DNA from: CAZUZS01 sp964624795
GTDB taxonomy: Bacteria; Calditrichota; Calditrichia; RBG-13-44-9
DNA: 64,000 nt
Reading direction: 5' to 3'
Assembly: GCA_964624795.1 (NCBI GenBank)
Contig: CAZUZS010000015.1
Span: forward strand, 10,377-74,376
The translations under genes were made by a program, and so were the position numbers. Within the stretch, counting starts at the first letter, position 1, and each line of letters begins with the position of its first letter. The notes below the pieces were generated by a model that saw only the letters and a program-made list of their open reading frames with translations, was not told where the DNA came from and did not search any database. Shown piece by piece: positions 9,572-19,074 of this stretch.

Positions 9572-9676
9572 CTACCTCCTTTTTTTGTTTGCGGAAGATG
9601 ACTTTATGCCCATAACATTCGAGTTTTTATTAAATTCCGGCAACCCGATTTTTTCCACGTTATTGTTTTCCTTCAT
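9572..9676 (-). CDS. Tiny ORF directly after mraY
   Basis: A 34-codon frame starting MKENNNVEKIGL begins 6 bases after the mraY stop and ends in KKRR. Its TAG lies inside the Shine-Dalgarno region of the next tiny ORF. Composition is polar and basic with no membrane segment or signal. Its position suggests relay translation between mraY and murD, but it may be non-coding spacer. Confidence 0.22.
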   Translation of the reverse strand: MKENNNVEKIGLPEFNKNSNVMGIKSSSANKKRR

Positions 9677-9682
9677 CCCGAA

Positions 9683-10792
9683 TTAGCGCACCTTGAAAGT
9701 CGTCAGGGTGAGCAGCGCCAGCAGGATCCCGATGATCCACAGCCGGGTTACCACTTTGGATTCGTGCCACCCTTTCAATTCGAAGTGGTGGTGCAGCGGG
9801 GCCATCTTAAACACCCGCCGGCCTGTTCCATATTTTTTGCGGGTGTACTTAAAATAACTTGTCTGGATAATCACCGACAGCGCTTCGGCAACAAAAACAC
9901 CGCCGATCAGGACCAGCAGGAATTCTTTTTTGATCAGAACTGCCAGTGTGCCCAGCGTGCTGCCCAGCGCCAAAGCGCCGGTATCGCCCATAAAAATTTC
10001 CGCCGGGTAGGCGTTGTACCACAAAAAGCCCATTGCCGCACCAAAAACCGCCAGGCAATAAACCGTCAGCTCCCCGGAACCGGGCAGGTATATGATATTC
10101 AAATAATCGCTGAATTTGATATTTCCGGTGATGTAGCTCATGGCTGCAAACGCCAGCATGGAAATTGCCATTAATCCCGTGGCCAGACCATCCAGCCCGT
10201 CTGTCAAATTTACCGCATTGGAAGTGCCGGTAATCACCAGGATAACGACCGGGATGTAGAGCCAGCCGAAGTCAATTTCCAGATTCTTGAAAAACGGCAG
10301 GCTGGTATTAGAATTGATCCCCTGGATGATAAGGTGGTGGTTGAAATAGATCATGGCACCGATGAACAGCCCCAATCCTACCTGGCCGACCAGCTTGTAG
10401 CGTCCGACCAGTCCTTTTTTGATTTTCTTGATCGTTTTCAGATAATCGTCAAGAAAACCGACAATTCCCATCCACAGCGTGGAAATGAAAATAAGCTGAA
10501 TATAGAAATTGGTTATCCTGGCCCACAACAAGACGCCCAGAATTACGCCGGCAAGGATGATGATTCCGCCCATGGTCGGGGTGCCGGCCTTTTGAAGATG
10601 GCTTTGCGGGCCGTCGCTCCGGATCTCCTCTCCGATCTGTTTCTGGCGCAGCAGATGCAGAATTTTGGGTCCGATAAACAGGCTGAACAGCAGCGCCGTA
10701 ACAGCCGCCAGCGCTGCACGCACCGTGATGTAGCGGAAGAGGTTGAATCCGAAAAAGATATCCTTAAACTGGTACAGGAAATCTCCTAACAC
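9683..10792 (-). CDS. mraY: Phospho-N-acetylmuramoyl-pentapeptide transferase MraY
   Basis: Integral membrane enzyme forming lipid I from UDP-MurNAc-pentapeptide and undecaprenyl phosphate. The start is taken as GTG at 10792, 2 bases after the murF stop, giving 369 residues; the frame is open further upstream within murF. Conserved motifs: GTPTMGGI near the N-terminus, NAVNLTDGLDGLA with catalytic Asp residues, and MAPLHHHFELKGW near the C-terminus. About ten transmembrane helices are visible. Confidence 0.95.
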   Translation of the reverse strand: MLGDFLYQFKDIFFGFNLFRYITVRAALAAVTALLFSLFIGPKILHLLRQKQIGEEIRSDGPQSHLQKAGTPTMGGIIILAGVILGVLLWARITNFYIQLIFISTLWMGIVGFLDDYLKTIKKIKKGLVGRYKLVGQVGLGLFIGAMIYFNHHLIIQGINSNTSLPFFKNLEIDFGWLYIPVVILVITGTSNAVNLTDGLDGLATGLMAISMLAFAAMSYITGNIKFSDYLNIIYLPGSGELTVYCLAVFGAAMGFLWYNAYPAEIFMGDTGALALGSTLGTLAVLIKKEFLLVLIGGVFVAEALSVIIQTSYFKYTRKKYGTGRRVFKMAPLHHHFELKGWHESKVVTRLWIIGILLALLTLTTFKVR

Positions 10793-10794
10793 AG

Positions 10795-12183
10795 CTACCC
10801 CCGTATGCCTAAATATGTGAACACATTTTCCATTGCCATCCCTCTGGATCCTTTGACTAAAACTACGTCTCCATCCCGAATCGCTGCGGCGAGCGCATCC
10901 GCCAGAGATTTGTAATCCACAAACCATTCGGTCTGCGCCGGGTTTCCATTACCTGTCCTCAGAGTTTCATCGATAATCCGGCATAGCTGCCCCATGCTGA
11001 ACACAAAATCCACCGGGTTCTGTTTCAGATACTCACCGATTTTATGATGTTCCTGTTCACCCAAATCCCCCAGTTCCAGCATATCGCCCAGAACCAGGAA
11101 ACGGCGCCCTTTGCTTTGCGCAGGAAGCGAGCGCAGAAAATCGATAGCAGCAATGAGCGATTCCGGGTTTGAATTGTAAGCATCATTAATAAAAAGGATA
11201 TTTTTGCTATGGAGCATTTCCATTCGCTGGTGAACCGGTGGAACAGACTCCAGGCCTTCCTTAACCTGATCGGGCGAAATCCCCAGATCAAGTCCAATCG
11301 CCGCCGCAAGAAGTCCGTTCATCAAATGATGCTTACCGGGAATCGGCAAGAGAATTTCCGGGCCATCGTTAACCCGGAATCGCACGCTGCCAGAACCATC
11401 CATCCCTGAAAACAGGCCGTGGTAATCCACGCCCTCACTCAACCCAATTTTTTTTATGGTCACTCCCTCGCGCCGGTACCGCCGCAGGAGGGGATCGTCT
11501 TCATTTATATAAATTGTGCCATCTTTCGAAACGCCATCCAGCAATGATCTTTTCTCACGGTAAATAGCCTCTTTCGAGCCAAAATATCCGATGTGACCGC
11601 TGCCGATATTGGTGACTACTCCGTGAGTTGGCGACACGATTTCGGTCAGCCGGGCAATTTCTCCAGGATGATTAGTGCCCAGCTCAAACACCCCCGCTTC
11701 AGTGTTGTGCATGATGTGAAACAAGCTGAGCGGAACACCGACAAAATTGTTTTTGTTGCCCTCGGTTTTAACCACCCGGTATTTGGTTCTCAAGACAGAA
11801 GCCAGCAGTTCCTTGGCAGTTGTCTTCCCGGCCGAACCGGTAAGTCCGATCACCGGAATGGAAAATTGCCTGCGGTACCAGGCGGCCAACTGCATCAGGA
11901 AATCTGTGGATTCGCGAACAAAAAGAACAGGAATCCCAGTTTCATTTTCGGACAATTCATGTCCTTCTTGCACAACTGTGGCCACTGCACCTTTCTCATA
12001 AGCAGACGCAATAAACCGATAACCGTCGAAATTCTCTCCTCGCAAAGCGATAAAAATTTCTCCCGGCCTGATAGTACGGGAATCGATGGATACACCGCTA
12101 ACGGAAAGACCGCCGTTCAGGTTCTCCATTCTCCCGTTTACACCTGCTTCGTGCAAAAATTTGTCAAATTCGAACTTTTCCAT
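10795..12183 (-). CDS. murF: UDP-MurNAc-tripeptide--D-Ala-D-Ala ligase MurF
   Basis: Final cytoplasmic Mur ligase, adding the D-Ala-D-Ala dipeptide. The 462 residues contain the substrate-binding N-terminal domain (GVSIDSRTIRPGEIFIALRG), the ATP loop GLTGSAGKTTAKELL, the ELGTNHPGEI segment and the NDAYNSNPES motif typical of MurF. It starts 52 bases after murE and ends 2 bases before the GTG of mraY. Confidence 0.96.
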   Translation of the reverse strand: MEKFEFDKFLHEAGVNGRMENLNGGLSVSGVSIDSRTIRPGEIFIALRGENFDGYRFIASAYEKGAVATVVQEGHELSENETGIPVLFVRESTDFLMQLAAWYRRQFSIPVIGLTGSAGKTTAKELLASVLRTKYRVVKTEGNKNNFVGVPLSLFHIMHNTEAGVFELGTNHPGEIARLTEIVSPTHGVVTNIGSGHIGYFGSKEAIYREKRSLLDGVSKDGTIYINEDDPLLRRYRREGVTIKKIGLSEGVDYHGLFSGMDGSGSVRFRVNDGPEILLPIPGKHHLMNGLLAAAIGLDLGISPDQVKEGLESVPPVHQRMEMLHSKNILFINDAYNSNPESLIAAIDFLRSLPAQSKGRRFLVLGDMLELGDLGEQEHHKIGEYLKQNPVDFVFSMGQLCRIIDETLRTGNGNPAQTEWFVDYKSLADALAAAIRDGDVVLVKGSRGMAMENVFTYLGIRG

Positions 12184-12235
12184 CTACACTATGGCTGCCT
12201 AAAATTTTCAAACTAAAGAATTGCACGGCCCGCGA

Positions 12236-13699
12236 TTAGTTCCAGGCTTTTTCTTTTATATATTCTTCGATCACTTGATGATCGTCAAATGGAAATTTTT
12301 GACCGGCGATTTCCTGGTAAGTCTCGTGTCCCTTGCCCGCCACCAGCACCGCATCCCGCTTTGCCGCACGCGCCAGGGCAGAGCGGATTGCTTCCCGGCG
12401 GTCAGGAATGACCGTTACTTTTTTCTGATCGTAAATGCCCCGGCCGATTTCGGCAATAATCTCTTCCGGTTCCTCGGAACGGGGATTATCGTTGGTGAGA
12501 ATAATGATATCGGCGAAATCATCTGCTGCCTTCCCCATTTGGGGGCGCTTCCCGCGGTCGCGATCGCCGCCGGCACCGAACACCACAATCAGATTTTCCG
12601 GGCGGGTATCCCAGATCGCCTTCAAAATGTTTCGCAAACCCTCCGGTGTGTGGGCGTAATCGACATAAATAGTGACACCAAATGATGTTGAATAATATTC
12701 GCATCTTCCCGGAATGCGTTTCATTTCGCGGATTCCCTCCGCTATGAAATTCGATTGCAGACCCAGGCTCACGGCAGTCGTAACTGCTGCCAATATGTTG
12801 TAAATATTGAAATCGCCCAAAAGCGGCGTTTCCACCCGAACCTCTCCTTCGGGAGTTGCCAGCAGTATCTGCATGCCATCTTTTTTTACCTGGTGCGAGA
12901 TATGCCGCACAGTTGCTTCATCCTTATCCATGGAAAAAGTAAAAACTTCACCTTCGGTAATTTTCCGAATTCTTTGACTGTATGGATCATCCCAATTGAG
13001 CACAACTTTTTGGTTTTCGGTCAGATTCCTGAACATCCTGCTCTTCGCATGAAAATAATCTTCCATGGTTTTATGGAAATCCAGGTGGTCCCGGCCCAGG
13101 TTTGTAAATACATTAGCGACAAACGGGACGCCATCCACCCGGTGCAAGGAAAGGGCGTGCGAAGATACTTCCATTACCGTACTTTTCAGCGAAGATCGCA
13201 CCATTAGGTCGAACATTCTGAACAGATCGAGGGATTCGGGAGTGGTGCGCTCCGCCGGCTCCCACCGCTTGCCATCAAATGATTCGATGGTAGTCACCAG
13301 CCCCGGTTTCCAATGTGCCTGATTCAGAATGGAATGCACCAGATAAGCGGTGGTGGTCTTTCCGGTGGTTCCGGTGATGCCAACGATTTTCAATTTCTCT
13401 TCCGGGTTATTGAAAAAAACACGGGCAATCTGCGCCATTGCTTTCCTGGTATCCTTGACACGAACAACCGTCGAATCCAGAAGTTCTATCTCTTTTTCCA
13501 CAAAGAAAACTCTCGCACCCCGTTCGTAAGCCTGAGGAATAAAGTCATGGCCATCGCTGGTAAATCCCCGGACGGCGATAAACGCCTGGTCCGGTCCGGC
13601 GAGCCGGGAATTGTATTGAATATCCGGCACAAAACGGTTGGTTTCGCCGCGGACGCCGATTTTGTCGATCCGGTCCAAAATTTTCTGCAAGGTCATCAT
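12236..13699 (-). CDS. murE: UDP-MurNAc-L-Ala-D-Glu--2,6-diaminopimelate ligase MurE
   Basis: Adds the third stem-peptide residue. The 487 residues have the ATP loop GITGTTGKTTTAYLV near 110-124 and the amino-acid specificity motif DNPR within TNDNPRSEEPEEI. In the family DNPR selects meso-diaminopimelate rather than lysine, so a DAP-type Gram-negative wall is inferred. The start overlaps the ftsI stop by ATGA; an ATG repeat gives two adjacent candidate starts. Confidence 0.97.
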   Translation of the reverse strand: MMTLQKILDRIDKIGVRGETNRFVPDIQYNSRLAGPDQAFIAVRGFTSDGHDFIPQAYERGARVFFVEKEIELLDSTVVRVKDTRKAMAQIARVFFNNPEEKLKIVGITGTTGKTTTAYLVHSILNQAHWKPGLVTTIESFDGKRWEPAERTTPESLDLFRMFDLMVRSSLKSTVMEVSSHALSLHRVDGVPFVANVFTNLGRDHLDFHKTMEDYFHAKSRMFRNLTENQKVVLNWDDPYSQRIRKITEGEVFTFSMDKDEATVRHISHQVKKDGMQILLATPEGEVRVETPLLGDFNIYNILAAVTTAVSLGLQSNFIAEGIREMKRIPGRCEYYSTSFGVTIYVDYAHTPEGLRNILKAIWDTRPENLIVVFGAGGDRDRGKRPQMGKAADDFADIIILTNDNPRSEEPEEIIAEIGRGIYDQKKVTVIPDRREAIRSALARAAKRDAVLVAGKGHETYQEIAGQKFPFDDHQVIEEYIKEKAWN

Positions 13700-15825
13700 G
13701 ACGGATTACACACCAGTTTTACGGCTTTGTTCATGTCAATTTTTGTTCCCGCGCTGGGATATTGGGTAACCACAATTCCGTGCCCTTCGATAGACGGCAC
13801 TAGGCTGTAGTTCGATAGCACATCGAGCGCTTCTTTCAAAGAAAGCCCTTTTAATGACGGCATCTGAAAGTTCTTGCCAGGCACCGAGCTGTCCACATAA
13901 AGCCTTACTTTTTCGATCTTGCCTTCTTTTAGAATCTCCTCCTGCCTGTAAACATAATCTCCTTTTCCTTTCACATCCACGGCAACTCCCCGGTCTTCCA
14001 GTTTCCGAACCGCTTCTTCCACCCTGGTCATTTCAACACGGGGAATTGAGTTATCGATTTGCGATTCCGGTAGCGACTCAGACCGGGCGAGAACCGATGA
14101 TTCAACCGACGCAATGCTCATGATGCGACGCGCCATTTTCCGGAAAGCGGGGGCCGCCACCAGTCCGCCATAATAAGGGCCTTTAGGCTGCCGAACCATT
14201 ACCAGCAAGACAAATTGAGGATCTTCCGCCGGAAAGTAGCCAACAAATGAAGCCAGGTGCTTGCTTCGGTCGTATTTGCCGCTGTTGGCATCGTAGATCT
14301 GGGCGGTACCGGTTTTGCCGGCGATGGTTAGTCCATCCAGCATGGCCAGACTCCCGGTGCCTTCCTGTACTACGCCGCACAGCACCCCATTGATTAATTG
14401 GGTGGTTTCCGGCGAAATAACTTGCCGGATGACGCTTTTGTGATTTTCTTTCAACCATCGGCCGTTTGTTCCCTGCACTTGCTTCATCATGTAGGGAGTC
14501 AGCAGCGTTCCGCCATTGGCGATTGCCGCATACGCATTAACGAGCTGAAGCGGGGTTACGCCAATTTCATAACCGATGCTCATAAAGAGCGGCGTGATTT
14601 TGGAAAAGGAACTCGGCTCATGCAGGATGCCGGCGCTCTCCCCCGGGAGGTCGACCCCGGTGACCATCCCGAAGCCAAAATTACGTACATAGCGGTAGAG
14701 CAAATCGCTCTTCACCTGCTGGGCAACTTTCATGGTGCCGATATTGCTCGAATTCTCAATCACTTTGCGAAGGGTCAGCCAGCCGTATTTTTTATGATCC
14801 ATAATGCTCTGGTTGTAAACATTATATCTGCCGTTCTCGCAGAAAAAAATATCTTTGTCCAGGTCCAGATGCAAATTTTCGAGCGCGGCCGAGAGCACAA
14901 CAATCTTGAAGGTCGATCCCGGCTCGAAAACATCGACCACTGCCCTGTTTTTGCGGGAAAAGCCCGAAAACCGACCCGGTGAATTCGGATCGAATTGCGG
15001 GTAGTTTGCCAGTCCCAGCAATTCGCCGGTGTGAGGATTCATCAAAATCGCCACGCCTTCCTCTGCTTTGTTATCCTCCACGGCGTTTTTCAACTCGTCT
15101 TCCAGAATCACCTGGTAGTCCATATCCAGAGTCAACATCACATCATACCCATTTACCGGATCTTCACCGGTAAAATCAAGGTCGAGTAATTGTTTACCCA
15201 GCGCATCTCTCTGAAAAATCTTCCAGCCCGGTTTTCCGCGCAGGTATGCATCATACTGGTATTCAATGCCGCCCATGGGTTCATTATCAACATTGCAAAA
15301 ACCAATGACATGAGCGCCGGCCCCCTGGTACGGATAAGAGCGCAGGAACTTTTTTTCCAGCGATAACCCGGGGTCATTGATCTTTGTCAGGATTTCCCCT
15401 TTTTCGGCTTGTACACGATGGGCAATATATGCGAAATCCGGATTCCTTTTGATATCGCGCAAAATGGTGCCGGTTGGTATTCCGAGATCATGACTTAGCT
15501 GGCTCGCGAGCTTTTGGCGATTCTTTGTTTTATCTCCTTTCACTGCAACCGAATACTGAATGATATCCTTCGCCAGCACCCGGCCCTGCCGGTCAAAAAT
15601 GGTTCCCCGCTGCGCCGCAATCGTCTTTTTGCTGTTCCGGTTCCTGCGGGCGAGCTCCTCATAATAATCATGATCCACCACCTGCAGGATTACCAGTTTA
15701 ACTCCAATGAGACCAAAAATACAAAAACCTGCAAAGGCCATGAAAATCAGGCGGAAGTTAATCTTCCCCGGCCTGCCATCTCTCTGGGGCCTGTTATCTC
15801 TGTATTTCACGGTCTTTTTCCTCAT
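13696..15825 (-). CDS. ftsI: Septal transpeptidase FtsI/PBP2 with C-terminal PASTA domain
   Basis: Class B penicillin-binding protein that cross-links septal peptidoglycan. The 709 residues have one N-terminal membrane anchor (about 27-50), a dimerisation domain, and transpeptidase motifs STFK (nucleophilic Ser), SSN and KTGT. Beyond the transpeptidase are a linker and a C-terminal PASTA domain (last about 60 residues, from MPSLKGLSL), as in SpoVD/PBP2x-like proteins. PASTA-bearing FtsI is less usual in proteobacteria but common in this part of the tree. The start overlaps the 3' end of ftsL by 32 bases. Confidence 0.95.
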   Translation of the reverse strand: MRKKTVKYRDNRPQRDGRPGKINFRLIFMAFAGFCIFGLIGVKLVILQVVDHDYYEELARRNRNSKKTIAAQRGTIFDRQGRVLAKDIIQYSVAVKGDKTKNRQKLASQLSHDLGIPTGTILRDIKRNPDFAYIAHRVQAEKGEILTKINDPGLSLEKKFLRSYPYQGAGAHVIGFCNVDNEPMGGIEYQYDAYLRGKPGWKIFQRDALGKQLLDLDFTGEDPVNGYDVMLTLDMDYQVILEDELKNAVEDNKAEEGVAILMNPHTGELLGLANYPQFDPNSPGRFSGFSRKNRAVVDVFEPGSTFKIVVLSAALENLHLDLDKDIFFCENGRYNVYNQSIMDHKKYGWLTLRKVIENSSNIGTMKVAQQVKSDLLYRYVRNFGFGMVTGVDLPGESAGILHEPSSFSKITPLFMSIGYEIGVTPLQLVNAYAAIANGGTLLTPYMMKQVQGTNGRWLKENHKSVIRQVISPETTQLINGVLCGVVQEGTGSLAMLDGLTIAGKTGTAQIYDANSGKYDRSKHLASFVGYFPAEDPQFVLLVMVRQPKGPYYGGLVAAPAFRKMARRIMSIASVESSVLARSESLPESQIDNSIPRVEMTRVEEAVRKLEDRGVAVDVKGKGDYVYRQEEILKEGKIEKVRLYVDSSVPGKNFQMPSLKGLSLKEALDVLSNYSLVPSIEGHGIVVTQYPSAGTKIDMNKAVKLVCNPS

Positions 15826-16177
15826 ATTGTTGTACTTTTCTCAAATCCATGGAAAGCTTATTCGGCTTTTCAACCGGATTGATCATGCGCAATTTGTTTG
15901 TGGCAATCGCGGGCACGCTTCGCACCAATTCGTTCTTAAATTTTTCCAATTGATTATTTTCCGAGGTCAATTCCAGGATTTCTGACCGCAGTTGATCCGT
16001 TTTCGCCAGGTATGTTCTGATTTCCACGCTTTTCCACTGGTACAAAATAAAGAAAACGGTCACCATGAGAATGCTGACAAAGATAATGGTTGCACCGAAA
16101 AGGTTGCTGGCAACATTCTTTGCCTGCATCTTGACATGGTATGCCGTCTTTTTACGGGATTTTCGCTGAACCGCCAT
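15794..16177 (-). CDS. ftsL: Cell division protein FtsL
   Basis: Small bitopic divisome protein that complexes with FtsB and FtsQ. The start ATG at 16177 overlaps the rsmH stop (TAATG), giving 127 residues; a longer in-frame extension inside rsmH is rejected. There is a basic cytoplasmic N-terminus (QRKSRKK), one transmembrane helix near 29-48 (FGATIIFVSILMVTVFFILY) and a coiled coil (LAKTDQLRSEILELTSEN). Identity rests on topology and position, as FtsL sequences are poorly conserved. Confidence 0.88.
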   Translation of the reverse strand: MAVQRKSRKKTAYHVKMQAKNVASNLFGATIIFVSILMVTVFFILYQWKSVEIRTYLAKTDQLRSEILELTSENNQLEKFKNELVRSVPAIATNKLRMINPVEKPNKLSMDLRKVQQYEEKDREIQR

Positions 16178-17127
16178 TATCTTATTCCCTGGTATGGTAC
16201 TATTTTCATTGCTGCCCGCAGCCGTGCACTGCGCGCCCGTGGATTCATCTCGATTTCCGCAGGCGAGGGCTGGATAGCTTTGCGCGTGATCACCTTCATT
16301 TCGGAGACTTTGCTGCAAACACATTGCGGAAATTCGGGCGGACAAATACAATCCCGTTCTTTCTCACGAAAAAAGTCCTTCACTATTTTCGCCTCCAGCG
16401 AATGATATGCAATGACTACCATATTGCCGTTTTCGTCAAGGCACTCAAATGCTTTTTCAAGGGCACTCCGCAGCCTGTTCAGCTCATCATTCACTTCAAT
16501 TCGGATGGCTTGAAAAATTCGCGCCAGCGATTTATTCAGAAATTTGCCGCTGACCATTTTTGCGATCACGGCGGTCAGTTGCGCCGTGCTCCTAAACGGC
16601 TCGGAGTGTCGTGCTTCAACAATTACCCTGGCAATTCTTCCGGAAAACCGTTCTTCACCATATTCACGAAATATCTGTTCCAGTCTCTCACGTGGGTACT
16701 CATTTACCACATCCGCTGCCGTAAGCCTCTGGCTGGTATGAAAGCGCATATCCAAAGGCCCATCCTTTTGAAAAGAAAAACCGCGCTCATCCGTATCCAC
16801 GTGATGGGAGGAGATTCCAAGATCGAACAAAAAACCGTTTGCCGGCAACAAATTTTCCTCAACCAGCACTGCATCTAACTGATCATAAAAGATTTGCCTG
16901 ATGATTTTGTTCGGATAGCTCTCCAGCCGGTGCCGGGCGAATTGGACAGCTTCCGGATCCGCATCCAGACAAACCAGCATTCCATTTTTGTTAATCCTGT
17001 TCAGGATCTCCGCCGAGTGGCCTCCTCCTCCGGTAGTGCAATCAACGTAGATTCCATCCGGCTTTTCCACCAGGTAGTCTATTGAGGCAGTAAGCAGTAC
17101 CGGTATATGATAGAGTGGTTTCTCCAT
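16177..17127 (-). CDS. rsmH: 16S rRNA (cytosine(1402)-N4)-methyltransferase RsmH
   Basis: SAM-dependent methylation of C1402 in the ribosomal P site (formerly MraW). The 316 residues begin with the conserved YHIPVLL segment, followed by the SAM motif DCTTGGGGHSAEIL, then FDLGISSHHVD and GPLDMRF. The C-terminal CICPPEFPQC segment is also typical. It is the second gene of the dcw cluster, 15 bases after mraZ. Confidence 0.97.
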   Translation of the reverse strand: MEKPLYHIPVLLTASIDYLVEKPDGIYVDCTTGGGGHSAEILNRINKNGMLVCLDADPEAVQFARHRLESYPNKIIRQIFYDQLDAVLVEENLLPANGFLFDLGISSHHVDTDERGFSFQKDGPLDMRFHTSQRLTAADVVNEYPRERLEQIFREYGEERFSGRIARVIVEARHSEPFRSTAQLTAVIAKMVSGKFLNKSLARIFQAIRIEVNDELNRLRSALEKAFECLDENGNMVVIAYHSLEAKIVKDFFREKERDCICPPEFPQCVCSKVSEMKVITRKAIQPSPAEIEMNPRARSARLRAAMKIVPYQGIR

Positions 17128-17142
17128 GTGCCCCCACTCATC

Positions 17143-17589
17143 TTAAAAATCAACATATTTAGAATATTCACTGAGCTTGGGTTCCGAGCTTGCGAAGTAG
17201 TCTGAAAGGCTGCCGGGACTCCAGAGCCCAAGCCGTTTGCCAGTGCCCACCATCACAACTTCCTTTTGGAGATTGGCATATTTTATCAACTCGGCCGGAA
17301 TGTTGATACGGCCTTGTTTATCAACCGTCTGAGGAGAAGCGTGAGAATTCATCCACAGGCTCAAGAAAAAATTTGCCTCCCCATCCTTTACTTCGCGATT
17401 CAGTTCCTGCTCCTTTTCTGCCCAAACCTTGATGGGAAACATAGCGATGTAAGGTTTCGTGCCGCGGGTCAGCATGAATTTCTGCTCCCCATCCTCCAAT
17501 TTGGCGATCATTTCACGAACTTTTGCCGGAACGTTTATACGCCCCTTTGCATCCAAAACCAATGTATAACTGCCCCAATATCCTTCCAT
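17143..17589 (-). CDS. mraZ: Transcriptional regulator MraZ
   Basis: DNA-binding regulator with two SpoVT/AbrB-like half-domains; in studied species it controls its own dcw operon. The start at 17589 gives 148 residues beginning MEGYWGSYTLVLDAKGRINV. The two repeats are DAKGRINVPAKVRE and DKQGRINIPAELIK. The frame is open 22 codons further upstream but lacks the family sequence. A promoter lies at 17660-17687; no clear set of TGGG direct repeats (the MraZ box of other bacteria) was found. Confidence 0.95.
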   Translation of the reverse strand: MEGYWGSYTLVLDAKGRINVPAKVREMIAKLEDGEQKFMLTRGTKPYIAMFPIKVWAEKEQELNREVKDGEANFFLSLWMNSHASPQTVDKQGRINIPAELIKYANLQKEVVMVGTGKRLGLWSPGSLSDYFASSEPKLSEYSKYVDF

Positions 17590-17659
17590 CGCCTGCCGTT
17601 CTCGTAAAATTTCTGTAACTTTGATGGAAAACGTGCTACTTTGAACCACCCGCACCCAT

Positions 17660-17687
17660 ATTTTAACAAATTTTTTCGTAAAAGCAA
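17660..17687 (-). promoter_or_regulatory. Predicted dcw operon promoter
   Basis: On the minus strand TTGCTT (17682-17687) and TAAAAT (17660-17665) are 16 bases apart, about 70 bases ahead of the mraZ start. The sequence just downstream reads ATGGGTGCGGGTGG, two GGG triplets 6 bases apart, which does not match the 10-base spacing of known MraZ boxes. The same TTGCTT-type -35 occurs upstream of the operon at 47.2 kb. Confidence 0.45.
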
Positions 17688-18000
17688 GAAATAACTTTCA
17701 TTTTTCAAAAAAAGTGAGGAGGGATACTTTGGCGAAAATACGCATCGAGAATGACTAAATTAGCAGGCGAAATCAAAGCCCGACAGGCAGCTTTGTCTGC
17801 AAGACTACAAACCTCTTTTCATTGGATCTGTTCAAAGCCTTTTGTCCATATGTTGTTCGAACTCTCATTTCACGACTAACCTCAAGATATCGAAATATCA
17901 TTCAATTATACCACAGGCTCTAATTCCAAAATAAATTTCGTATTCAGATGTGTTCTCTCAATTCTTTTCCCGGCGGCGCTATTACACTCAGGCGATTATC
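17688..18000. other. Intergenic region queA-mraZ with one hairpin
   Basis: No convincing gene. On the minus strand a 31-codon frame (17792-17887 region) ends in LQTKLPVGL, too short to trust. A compact hairpin at 17763-17800 has inner arms CAAAGC/GCTTTG and outer arms GCAG/CTGC with no T-tract, so it is not an ordinary terminator. It could be a processed RNA, a protein-binding site or part of a dispersed repeat. Confidence 0.4.
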
Positions 18001-19074
18001 TTAGATAATATACATTGCGTCACCATAACTGAAAAAGCGGTATTTTTGCCGAACGGCTTCTTCATAGGCCTTTTTCATCAAATTCAGATTACTGAATGCG
18101 GCAACCATCATCAGCAGTGTCGAGCCTGGGAGATGAAAATTGGTCAGCATGTGATCGACGCTTTTAAAATCATACGGCGGGAAGATAAATTTTTCGGTCC
18201 AGCCTCTTGCCGGGCGAATAAAACCGTGTTGATCGGTGATTGTTTCAAGCACCCGTACGCTGGTGGTGCCAATCGCGATAACCGCTCCTCCGCGTTGGCG
18301 CGTATCGTTTACCAGGCGCGCGCCTTCGGTTTCCACCTCATAATATTCCGATTCCATTTTATGCCGGCTCACATCCTCGACCTGCACCGGGCGGAAAGTA
18401 CCAAGCCCAACATGCAATGTGACTTTGGCAAGCTGTGCTCCATTCAGCTCAATTCGCCGTAAAAGCGTGCTGGTAAAGTGCAGGCCGGCAGTTGGCGCAG
18501 CAACCGCACCGGGCTTTTCGGCATATACGGTCTGGTAGAGTTCCTTGTCAATTTGTTCCGGTTCCCGCTTGATGTACGGCGGCAGCGGGGTTTGCCCAAT
18601 CTTTTCCAGCACCTGGAATAAATTCCCATTTGCATTGAACTCGATAATCCTGCCGCCGGACAATGTGTTATCGATGATGTCGCCGGACAAATCCTTGTGA
18701 AAAACAATCTTGTTTCCAATCCGTACCCGGCGGGCCGGCTTTACCAGTACCTCCCAGGTTTTTCCCTCCAGATTGCGAAGTAAGAATATCTCCACCCTGG
18801 CACCGGTCTTATCTTTTTTTCCTATAAGACGGGCTGGAAAAACCCGTGTATCATTTAAGACAAGGCAATCATTTGGAGTGATGTATTCCACTATATCTGA
18901 AAAGCGTCGATGCGCGATTTCACCCGTTTCCCTGTTCACAACCATTAACCGGCACGAGGCGCGATCCTCCAGAGGGTACTGGGCAATGAGATCCGCCGGA
19001 AGGTCATAATGAAAGTCACTCAGCTTGTGCTTGATCCCATCCACGGAATCAAAATAATTTTTCCTGGATTCCAT
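18001..19074 (-). CDS. queA: tRNA preQ1(34) S-adenosylmethionine ribosyltransferase-isomerase QueA
   Basis: Transfers the ribosyl part of SAM onto preQ1 in tRNA to make epoxyqueuosine, upstream of QueG (found here at 27.2 kb). The 357 residues contain SDFHYDLPADLIAQYPLEDR, NDTRVFPARLIG, AAPTAGLHFT and NFHLPGSTLLM, all family motifs. The first 17 residues precede the normal QueA start and overlap the ruvB 3' end by 26 bases; no start has a good ribosome site, and a GTG at 19044 is an alternative. Confidence 0.95.
   Translation of the reverse strand: MESRKNYFDSVDGIKHKLSDFHYDLPADLIAQYPLEDRASCRLMVVNRETGEIAHRRFSDIVEYITPNDCLVLNDTRVFPARLIGKKDKTGARVEIFLLRNLEGKTWEVLVKPARRVRIGNKIVFHKDLSGDIIDNTLSGGRIIEFNANGNLFQVLEKIGQTPLPPYIKREPEQIDKELYQTVYAEKPGAVAAPTAGLHFTSTLLRRIELNGAQLAKVTLHVGLGTFRPVQVEDVSRHKMESEYYEVETEGARLVNDTRQRGGAVIAIGTTSVRVLETITDQHGFIRPARGWTEKFIFPPYDFKSVDHMLTNFHLPGSTLLMMVAAFSNLNLMKKAYEEAVRQKYRFFSYGDAMYII

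Noticed and set aside
15826..16351. Longer FtsL starting at 16351
   Set aside because: The extra 58 residues lie inside rsmH and lack FtsL features; TAATG overlap supports 16177.
17640..17660. MraZ box
   Set aside because: Only two GGG triplets with 6-base spacing; known boxes have TGGG repeats at about 10-base spacing.
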